A stretch of DNA of 40,204 nucleotides, taken from NCBI GenBank assembly GCA_016282395.1, contig JAEEKL010000013.1, positions 1 to 40,204 of the forward strand, written 5' to 3'. The translations under genes were made by a program, and so were the position numbers. The notes under the pieces are model-generated. The model was given only the letters and a program-made list of their open reading frames with translations, had not been told where the DNA came from and ran no database searches. Numbering within the stretch: position 1 is the first letter of the stretch; each line of letters opens with the position of its first letter. Shown here piece after piece: positions 9,845 to 17,208 of the stretch. The DNA comes from Bacteroidales bacterium (GTDB lineage Bacteria; Bacteroidota; Bacteroidia; Bacteroidales; WCHB1-69).

Positions 9845-9993
9845 ACTAAAAATTATTTTATATTACTAATTTTCAAAGATTTAGAAAATCCACTCGCTAT
9901 AAATTAAGCGTAGCAAAAGTAATAAAAAAATCCATATCTTTATATCATGACGAAAAAAAACAAATCACCAACTATGTCTGAGCTAATTATCAG

Positions 9994-11673
9994 TTATAAA
10001 ACATGTATTTTTCGGATAAGTTCGAGAGCATTGGTTGTCCTGATATGCAGGATGTAGATGCCGGCGGGAAGGTGGCGGACATCAAATTTGGCGGTCTGTA
10101 GAGACGTTTCCTGAAACGTCTCTACAAGGCGGCCTTGTATGTCGTAGAGAGAGATGTTGTCGATTTCCGTTCCTTCAGATAGCTCCACCGTTAGGAAATC
10201 TTGTACTGGGTTAGGATAGATATTCACCATTTTGTCGTATTCGGGAATACCTACGGATTTGGACAATTGCACATTCTGTAGTGTTTTTTCACCGTCGGCG
10301 ACTGTTGTGACGATGGTTTTCGGGAGATATCCCTCGGCCGAGTAGGTCACGGCATACTGTCCTGCTTTGATAGGGCGGTGGTAGTCGCCGTAGGGTAGGG
10401 TAGTCTCCACGTAGGAGTGGTCGAGGTCGTGATTGGTGATGTATATCAGCGCCGACAGCGGCTCGCCCGTCAGCGAGTCGGTGACGATGCCGTGGATGCC
10501 GTTGTCCGCCTCGGCGACGAAATTCAGGAATGAGTGGAACGTATAGTCCCAATAGCTTGGCAACAGGTTGGACGATAAGACTTTGTCTTCGCAAACCTCT
10601 AAAGTGACGTGGCGGGTGCCGAGATACCAGTTGTGGTAATCTTGCATGGAGCCCGTGATGACATACCAGTCGCCGCCCTCCGTGACCCCATTGTCCTCTT
10701 CAGTCATGAAGGTGGCGGAATAGTGGTGGCAGGTGTCGGCGAAGTTATGGCCGACATACTCCCACCAGTCGGCATCAGCGTGGCTGTGTTGCCATGTCAT
10801 CCAGCTGTCCCACGGGTAGTTGAAAACTTCAGCACCCCCGTGGAGGTTGGCCGCGAGCGTGAAGTTGTGCGCTTCCATGAACTGCATCATCGCCTCCACC
10901 TCCGGCTCGTATGATGGTTTTGCCGGATTGCCCACTTCCGGGAAAACACGGTTCAAATCCTCCCAGTTTGCGTTGTACCGTGTGGAAACCGGCCAGTCGT
11001 TGATTTGATTGTCGGAGGCGAGGTAGGTGCCGTCAGGGTTGTGCAGTGGACAAATCCAGAGGTCAATGCTGTTGACTAAGTCGGTGACGTATGTATTTGT
11101 ACTGTAATTTGTTAGAAGATAATCAATCAGCCGGATCATCAGGTAATAGCCGACCACTTCGTCGCCGTGGATGGTGGAGGTGTAGAAAACGGATGGTTTG
11201 CCTCCGTTGTCGTTGAGGTTGTTGCTGATATGGGCACAGAGAATACTGTGGTTGTTGGTTGTGGCGGCCAAAATCGTGTCTATCTTGCAGAGTTGCGGAT
11301 ATCGAGTCTGGAAGGTGTCCATCATGGCGAGATAGGTACTGTAGGTTGGATACCGGTTCCAATTCGTAGTCATTTCCCCATAATCATGCGCCATCCTTAC
11401 AATGGCGCGAGTCGGTGTGTAGGTCGTATATGGGATTTGCTTCGACAGGAAGTTGTCAAATTCCTTGTACGAAAGACTGATACGTGTGTTGAAGGTGTTG
11501 TCTGCATTACGTTTCACACGGTCAACGGAGAATTCCCGCGACAACTCCTGTAGCGTTGCGGCATCCACCACGGTTTCCACGTATGTGGCGGGATAGATTA
11601 GCTGATTGTTTTGTGCCGTGGCCGAGACGGCGATGATTGCGGTGATTAGGGTGATGATGGCTTTTCTATACAT
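9994..11673 (-). CDS. Secreted M14 zinc carboxypeptidase with T9SS type A sorting domain
   Basis: Signal peptide; TSTIHGDEVVGYYLMIRLIDYLL (HxxE zinc motif); C-terminal IYPNPVQDFLTVEL...LPAGIYILHI...KIHVL type A sorting domain. Confidence 0.9.
   Translation of the reverse strand: MYRKAIITLITAIIAVSATAQNNQLIYPATYVETVVDAATLQELSREFSVDRVKRNADNTFNTRISLSYKEFDNFLSKQIPYTTYTPTRAIVRMAHDYGEMTTNWNRYPTYSTYLAMMDTFQTRYPQLCKIDTILAATTNNHSILCAHISNNLNDNGGKPSVFYTSTIHGDEVVGYYLMIRLIDYLLTNYSTNTYVTDLVNSIDLWICPLHNPDGTYLASDNQINDWPVSTRYNANWEDLNRVFPEVGNPAKPSYEPEVEAMMQFMEAHNFTLAANLHGGAEVFNYPWDSWMTWQHSHADADWWEYVGHNFADTCHHYSATFMTEEDNGVTEGGDWYVITGSMQDYHNWYLGTRHVTLEVCEDKVLSSNLLPSYWDYTFHSFLNFVAEADNGIHGIVTDSLTGEPLSALIYITNHDLDHSYVETTLPYGDYHRPIKAGQYAVTYSAEGYLPKTIVTTVADGEKTLQNVQLSKSVGIPEYDKMVNIYPNPVQDFLTVELSEGTEIDNISLYDIQGRLVETFQETSLQTAKFDVRHLPAGIYILHIRTTNALELIRKIHVL
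10097..10126. repeat. GTAGAGAC-family palindrome, copy 2 (inside CDS)
   Basis: TGTAGAGACGTTTC-CT-GAAACGTCTCTACA, 14-bp perfect arms. Confidence 0.97.
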
Positions 11674-11676
11674 ACT

Positions 11677-13458
11677 TCAACATTTGGAAAGGTATTGTTT
11701 GAGGTCGGCGGCTTTTTTTGGGCCGATGACGGCGGCGAGTTCGGGTTCGGTGGCGGCGGTGATTTTCGCTACCGTTTTGAATTCTCGTAGCAGTTTGGTC
11801 TTGAGGATTTTTCCGATTCCGGGTGCGTTGTCTAACACAGAGGCGATGCTGGTTTTGCTACGGCGTTTGCGGTGGTGCGTGATGCCGAAGCGGTGAACTT
11901 CGTCGCGGACGTGCTGCAACAGTTTCTGTGCCTCGGAACGTTTGTCGATATAAACGGGCAGGTCGTCGCCAACTTTGTAGATGTCTTCCAGCCGTTTGGC
12001 GATGCCTACCATCATGAGACGGTCTTCGATGTGGAGGGCTTGGATGGCGTTCCAGGCGGCGTGAAGCTGCCCTTTGCCGCCGTCGATGACCACAAGGTCG
12101 GGCAGCGGCTTTTCCTCCTCCAACAGTCGGTGGTAGCGACGGTAGATGACCTCTTCCATGGATGCGAAATCATCGGCACCAACCACGGTCTTGATGTTGA
12201 AGTGGCGGTATTCGCTTTTAGCGGGTTTTCCGTCTATGAAGCAGCTCATGGCGGCCACGGGTTCCTCGCCCTGCGTGTTGGAGTTGTCGAAACATTCGAT
12301 GCGGCGCGGCAACGTCTTCATCCCTAACGCCTCTTGCAATGCTAACAACACGCGCTGGTTGCGCCGGTCGGGATCCACCAAATCCTGACGCTTCTTTTTC
12401 TCAAGCATGTAGAAGTGGGCGTTATGGACGGCCAGCTCCACCAACTTGTGCTTGTCGCCACGTTGTGGAACTTGAAGATTCCACCCTTCAGGGATGAGAA
12501 CAGGCATGAAAGGAACTAACAGACTGGGTGACAGACCGCCTAACCGTTCTTGGATTTCTAAAATGCCGGTCCAGAGCGCATCCTCCCGTGTGGAGTCCAA
12601 TCGGTTGTCGATTTCTAATGTTTGTGCCTGCACGATGGCACCGTCAATGACACGTAAAAAGCTAATGTAAAAACAGTCGTCATCCTCATCCATGCCGAAA
12701 ACGTCCATATTGGTAAGGGAAGGGTTCACGACTACGGATTTCCCGATGAAATTCTCCAAAGCCTCGATTTTGCGCTTGACTTCTCCTGCTTGCTCGAACT
12801 TCCATTCATCGGCGTATCGCATCATCTCTGTTTTCAACTGCCGCATCACCTCTTTTCGGTTTCCCTTGATGATTTGCATCGCTTTTTCAATATTCTCTTG
12901 GTATTCCTCTTGTGTGATGAGGTCGCAGCAGGGGGCGGCGCACTTCTTGATCTGGTATTGCATGCATGGTCGTTCGTTTTTCCGTAGTATTTTGCAGTTG
13001 CGAATCGGAAACATCTCTTTGATGAGGTCAAGCAATATATTCATCTGTTTCACAGAAGAATAGGGGCCAAACAGATGCATGGTGGCCGCATCGGGACGGC
13101 GTGTGGGGAACACTCGCGCAAAGGGTTCTTTCGTGACGGCAATCCAAGGGTAGGTCTTATCGTCTTTCAGCATGATATTGTACTTGGGCTTGAACTGCTT
13201 TATCATACTGTTCTCCAGTAACAAGGCATCCCATTCGCTGTCCACCACAACTGTCTGGATGTCGCGGATTTTCGTCACTAACATCCGCACTTTGGCGGAT
13301 TCGTGGTCCTTGTTGAAGTAAGAGGAGACCCGCCGCTTCAGCCGTTTTGCTTTCCCGACGTAAATCACTGTGCCTTTGTCATCGTAAAAGCGATAAACTC
13401 CTGGCTTTTCCGGCAAGGATTTCAGAATCAGTTTTATATGTTCGGCTATATGGTTCAT
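11677..13458 (-). CDS. uvrC: Excinuclease ABC subunit UvrC
   Basis: GIY-YIG start LPEKPGVYRFYDDKGTVIYVGKAKRLKRRV...; UvrC endonuclease region IECFDNSNTQGEEPVAAMSCF and HhH C-terminus. Confidence 0.97.
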   Translation of the reverse strand: MNHIAEHIKLILKSLPEKPGVYRFYDDKGTVIYVGKAKRLKRRVSSYFNKDHESAKVRMLVTKIRDIQTVVVDSEWDALLLENSMIKQFKPKYNIMLKDDKTYPWIAVTKEPFARVFPTRRPDAATMHLFGPYSSVKQMNILLDLIKEMFPIRNCKILRKNERPCMQYQIKKCAAPCCDLITQEEYQENIEKAMQIIKGNRKEVMRQLKTEMMRYADEWKFEQAGEVKRKIEALENFIGKSVVVNPSLTNMDVFGMDEDDDCFYISFLRVIDGAIVQAQTLEIDNRLDSTREDALWTGILEIQERLGGLSPSLLVPFMPVLIPEGWNLQVPQRGDKHKLVELAVHNAHFYMLEKKKRQDLVDPDRRNQRVLLALQEALGMKTLPRRIECFDNSNTQGEEPVAAMSCFIDGKPAKSEYRHFNIKTVVGADDFASMEEVIYRRYHRLLEEEKPLPDLVVIDGGKGQLHAAWNAIQALHIEDRLMMVGIAKRLEDIYKVGDDLPVYIDKRSEAQKLLQHVRDEVHRFGITHHRKRRSKTSIASVLDNAPGIGKILKTKLLREFKTVAKITAATEPELAAVIGPKKAADLKQYLSKC

Positions 13459-15017
13459 TGTTTCATCATGTCATCGTCTTTCTTCGTTTCATTGGGGTCG
13501 TGAGGAACGGGCATCACGAAAAGGTCTTCGGGCTTCCGGGGTCTATAAGCGTCCAACCATTTGAATCCTTGTAATTTGCGGTCTTTTTCCTCGAATTGCT
13601 CATCCGGATAAATTTGTCCGTTCGGGGAGTCGAAATAGCGGATTTGCTGTATTTGGTTGCTGTCTAAATAGATGCGCATCTCGCTGGTGATGGAGGTGTT
13701 GATACCGATAAGGGAGTTGTCCTCATCCTGAACGTAATAGACACATTCGGCGTTTCCGACAATATCGACACGATGCAAATCCTTGTCTCTCAAGAAACCT
13801 TTGATATTCAATCCTTTGATTTGGTTGAATTCCGAATCGTCAAACAGTCCTCCCACGATGAATCCGGATCTGCACAATTCAATGGTTGAGTTAACGGAGT
13901 CCAGAATGAAGAAGCGCACGGTGTCGCCGGAGAGCTGGTAGTTGTCGGACCAGAACACGGGATTGTAGTACATCATCATGATGGAGTCGTTGACGTTGTA
14001 ACTCATGGAATCGCATGCCCCTTGGATGTTTTTGTGTTGGAACTTGGTGTGGAAGTAAGCGCGCAGAAGAGTGGGATTGGAAGCGGTGTCGAAATCAACT
14101 TTCAAGGTGTCGCTGTGCAGAAACAGCGTGTCTTTGTTGTCGTCGATATAGATGACGAGGTTGCTGTCGGTGGCAATTGAGGTGCCCCCTTTCTCGTGAT
14201 GTTCGAGATAGTTGCCAAGGAGGATGAAGTTGTTGGCGGTATCCACAAACCTGGCGTTGTTCCAGGCCTTGCCGAAACGCAGTTTTTTGTCGTAATACAG
14301 ACTGTCGGCGGACAGAATCTGGTTCTCCCCTGTCAGCAGGACATTCCCATATAGAACGGAGATGTCGGTGTTGGTGTTGTAGGAGCCGTGTTCGGTGTAA
14401 ATCGTGTTTTCGTCGCTGACGAGGTGGGTGGGGGAAATGAAATAGGCGGTTTTCCGGGCGACGTTGTATTGAAGTGAGTCGCAGTTCATGACGTAGCTAC
14501 TGCTGCGCAGTTGGACGTTTTGGTGGAGGTAGGCGTCGTCCGTTGAGGTAAAGTATTTTCCGATGTCGCTGGTCAGGGTGTCCTCGTCGCTGAAGATGCG
14601 TGCTCCGGTAGTATAGGAGCCGCAGTCGGTGTTGAGGTCGTAGAACAGACTGTCTGTCAGCAGGTAGGAATTTCCGTTTTCCAGGCGGACTCTTTCGGCG
14701 ATGGCGGCTTGGCGGATGTTGCCGTCGTAGTAGGCGCGCCGCCCGTACAGTACAACGGAGTCGCTGATGACAATACGGACGGGGTTTCCGAAAGCGATGA
14801 TGTAGTTTTCCGCGTCGTACAGGTAGGCACTGTCGCAATAACCGACCACATTGTCCTGGGCGAATTTCACGTTCCCGATGAGCCGGTTCGCGCCTGCAAG
14901 AACCTCCTCGTCATAGTAGCCCATGTCCGCCCGATAAAGAATCTTGCGGTTTTTCTGGCCGTGCAGGTTGCAAACGCACAGCAGGATGGCTGCGGCTATG
15001 ACGAAAATCCGTTTCAT
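13455..15017 (-). CDS. OstA-like protein (LptA/LptD N-terminal-like organic solvent tolerance family)
   Basis: Signal peptide plus repeated LIGNVKFAQDNVVGYCDSAYLYDAENYIIAFGNPVRI-type OstA repeats. Confidence 0.82.
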   Translation of the reverse strand: MKRIFVIAAAILLCVCNLHGQKNRKILYRADMGYYDEEVLAGANRLIGNVKFAQDNVVGYCDSAYLYDAENYIIAFGNPVRIVISDSVVLYGRRAYYDGNIRQAAIAERVRLENGNSYLLTDSLFYDLNTDCGSYTTGARIFSDEDTLTSDIGKYFTSTDDAYLHQNVQLRSSSYVMNCDSLQYNVARKTAYFISPTHLVSDENTIYTEHGSYNTNTDISVLYGNVLLTGENQILSADSLYYDKKLRFGKAWNNARFVDTANNFILLGNYLEHHEKGGTSIATDSNLVIYIDDNKDTLFLHSDTLKVDFDTASNPTLLRAYFHTKFQHKNIQGACDSMSYNVNDSIMMMYYNPVFWSDNYQLSGDTVRFFILDSVNSTIELCRSGFIVGGLFDDSEFNQIKGLNIKGFLRDKDLHRVDIVGNAECVYYVQDEDNSLIGINTSITSEMRIYLDSNQIQQIRYFDSPNGQIYPDEQFEEKDRKLQGFKWLDAYRPRKPEDLFVMPVPHDPNETKKDDDMMKQ

Positions 15018-15018
15018 G

Positions 15019-15687
15019 TTACTTCAGCAGTGTGGAATCGGTTTTGTCGCTGAGGATGCGATCTTCTTTGAAGATGATTTCGCGGTATATGTTGCCTGAA
15101 GGTGTGTAATAGATTTCGGAGCCGTCTTTTTTGTTGTTCTTGTAGTGGGTGGTTCTCTCCTTGAGTCCGTTTTTGTCGTAGAAAGTGACCTCGCCATTTC
15201 CGTCCTTGAACTGACCTTCGCCTACCAGGACGCCTCGTTCGTCGTAGTAGTTCCAAGGTCCGTCGAACAGGTCGTTATGGAAGCCGCCTTCAATCTTGAT
15301 GCTGCCGTCGAGGTGGTAGGCTTTGTGAGGACCGTTTTTTATGCCGTGGACGTATGTGTATTCCTGACTTTTGCAGCCGTTGGCGGTGTACATAACCTCC
15401 AACCCTTCAATGGAATCGTTCTCATAAACGCAGTAGGTGTCGAGCTGTCCGTTTTTGAAATAGCGGTGGAATTCACCGTTGCGTTTGCCGTTTTTCATCT
15501 CCACCTCTATTTCCACGGTGTTTGGGCGGCGATAGAAATAGATGGTTTTGCCATGCTCTTTTTTTCCTCGGTATTGGATGACGGATTGCTTGTTCCCGTC
15601 TGGGTAATAGGTGGTTTCGGTATGCGAGCAGCCGGAGCAAAGCAACGCGATAATAGCAGCAACCAATATGTTATACAGTCTGGTCAT
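15019..15687 (-). CDS. YwqK-like / MORN-type repeat lipoprotein
   Basis: Lipobox MTRLYNILVAAIIALLCSGCS; repeated YxxGxxxxexxYkngkxxG motifs. Start at 15687 preferred over ORF start 15732 because a minus-strand TACATTTG promoter element (15707-15714) lies inside the longer ORF. Confidence 0.82.
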   Translation of the reverse strand: MTRLYNILVAAIIALLCSGCSHTETTYYPDGNKQSVIQYRGKKEHGKTIYFYRRPNTVEIEVEMKNGKRNGEFHRYFKNGQLDTYCVYENDSIEGLEVMYTANGCKSQEYTYVHGIKNGPHKAYHLDGSIKIEGGFHNDLFDGPWNYYDERGVLVGEGQFKDGNGEVTFYDKNGLKERTTHYKNNKKDGSEIYYTPSGNIYREIIFKEDRILSDKTDSTLLK

Positions 15688-15753
15688 AATTTCCGATTTT
15701 GGGGCGCAAATGTACATAAAATACGAATACACACGGACAGATGAAATTGACGG

Positions 15754-15783
15754 TGTAGAGACGTTTCATGAAACGTCTCTACA
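15754..15783. repeat. GTAGAGAC-family palindrome, copy 3
   Basis: TGTAGAGACGTTTCATGAAACGTCTCTACA: perfect 15+15 palindrome. Confidence 0.98.
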
Positions 15784-15815
15784 ATTTCAGAGGAAAGATA
15801 CCTTATTAAACAAAA

Positions 15816-15843
15816 GTAGAGACACAACACATTGTGTCTCTAC
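15816..15843. repeat. GTAGAGAC-family palindrome, copy 4 (variant core)
   Basis: GTAGAGACACAA-CACA-TTGTGTCTCTAC, 12-bp perfect arms. Confidence 0.96.
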
Positions 15844-15850
15844 AGAAATG

Positions 15851-15923
15851 TCGGGGTGAGAAGACTCGAACTTCCGGCCTCTACGTCCCGAACGTAGCGC
15901 GCTACCAACTGCGCCACACCCCG
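15851..15923 (-). tRNA. tRNA-Pro (anticodon CGG)
   Basis: Reverse complement CGGGGTG..GCGC..GCGC..CTACG-TTCGGGA-CGTAG..GGAAG-TTCGAGT-CTTCT-CACCCCG-A folds as a cloverleaf; CGG in the anticodon loop; CCA not encoded. Confidence 0.93.
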
Positions 15924-15938
15924 TCCGTTTTGCGGCTG

Positions 15939-15946
15939 CAAAAATA
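15939..15946 (-). promoter_or_regulatory. Bacteroidota -7 promoter element for tRNA-Pro
   Basis: CAAAAATA on plus = TATTTTTG on minus, 16 bp upstream of the tRNA 5' end. Confidence 0.55.
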
Positions 15947-16066
15947 CACTTTTTTTGAAATAAAAGCGCATTCGGGATTTTTTTATTACGGACACCCATG
16001 CTGGTTTTACTCAAATCAGCCTTAACAGACTGATTCAAGCACAATTATAGTCTGTCTTTGGATGGG

Positions 16067-16783
16067 TTAAAACGCTTTCGGGTTGTTAGGGGCGGACAGG
16101 GTGAAAGTTTCCTCACCAGTGAGTTTCAGCACATATACGCCTTTGTTGTGCGCATACTTGACAGCACCCGTGTCGTAGCTGATAGCGGCCACGGCCACGA
16201 GCAGCTTCTTGTCCGCGAACTCCTTGTAATATTTCTTGCAGTGTTCCATTTGTCCGAGAAAGTAGTCGATGTCGCGTTTGCCGCAGCGAGTCTTCACCTC
16301 CACGATGACGGCTACTGATGTGTCACACAGCGCGACATCAATCTCCATCACATCCTGTCCGTCCTCCTTGGCCTTGTGGATGCCTTCGTAAATGCGGTCG
16401 ATTTCGATGCCTTCCTTTTTGAATAGCTTGAACGCCGCCGGCTTGCACAGAGCTTCTATCAGACGCCCCCACTCGGTGGTGAACACATTTTTCATCTCCT
16501 TGATGGCTTTATTGTTTTCCCTGCTGATTCTTTCCATCCTTGCTTCTCGTTCAGCTTCACGTTCAGCTTGTTCCGCTTTCCACTTCGCATCGCGCTCCAC
16601 TTGTTCCGCTTTCCATTTCGCATCGCGCTCTGCTTGTTCGGTTTTCCACTGCGCATCGCGTTCTGCTTGTTCCTTGTAATAGCGTTCAGCGCTTTCTTGC
16701 ATGCGGCGGCCGTTCTCTCTGACCGATTCCAGCAATGCCCCGAAATCAGGGTATTGTGGTGTTGATACTGTTGAATTTTCCAT
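16067..16783 (-). CDS. Coiled-coil repeat protein with C-terminal PD-(D/E)XK nuclease-like domain (DUF3782-like)
   Basis: (AERDAKWKAEQ)n N-terminal repeats; C-terminal EIDVALCDTSVAVIVEVKTRC with D...EVK core and a conserved DYFLGQMEHCKKYY helix. Confidence 0.75.
   Translation of the reverse strand: MENSTVSTPQYPDFGALLESVRENGRRMQESAERYYKEQAERDAQWKTEQAERDAKWKAEQVERDAKWKAEQAEREAEREARMERISRENNKAIKEMKNVFTTEWGRLIEALCKPAAFKLFKKEGIEIDRIYEGIHKAKEDGQDVMEIDVALCDTSVAVIVEVKTRCGKRDIDYFLGQMEHCKKYYKEFADKKLLVAVAAISYDTGAVKYAHNKGVYVLKLTGEETFTLSAPNNPKAF
16568..16679. repeat. 33-bp tandem repeat in CDS (hendecad coiled-coil)
   Basis: TTGTTCCG(C/G)TTTTCCA...GCATCGCG units begin at 16568, 16601, 16634 and a partial at 16667: exact 33-bp spacing. 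Confidence 0.93.
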
Positions 16784-17208
16784 CTGTATTTGTCTTTAGG
16801 TTAATAAAAATTTTACGCTGCAAAAATACATTTTTTTCAATTCAGTGGATAATGTTGAAAAATATTTTTTATTTCGTTTTTCTTGTTGTTAACTAATGGA
16901 GAGGGTGGCGGTTAAATCCTGCCCTTGCGAGTTGTCCGAAATGAAACGTACATTCGCATTTCCGTCATCCCTAATTTAACAGAAAACCCACCTCCATTCC
17001 GTTTAGCCACCACAAAGGACCGAAAACAACACGCACCTCCGACAATCACCGCACTAACGAAAAAGCGAGGCATTTACCGGCCAGACGGAACCTCCTCCCC
17101 GCAAGGGCACACCGTAACAGCCGCGAAACAAATCACAATTCACAAATAATTCGTGCTCCGTGTAACAATCCCCCGCATTATTCGTTATAAAGAAAAATTA
17201 TTTCAAAA

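Noticed and set aside
15019-15732. YwqK-like protein as part of a toxin-antitoxin system
   Set aside because: The family is often labelled 'toxin-antitoxin YwqK antitoxin', but here it is a lone MORN-type lipoprotein with no toxin partner.
16925-17149. 74-aa ORF in the intergenic region
   Set aside because: No RBS, domain or signal; start and composition unconvincing.
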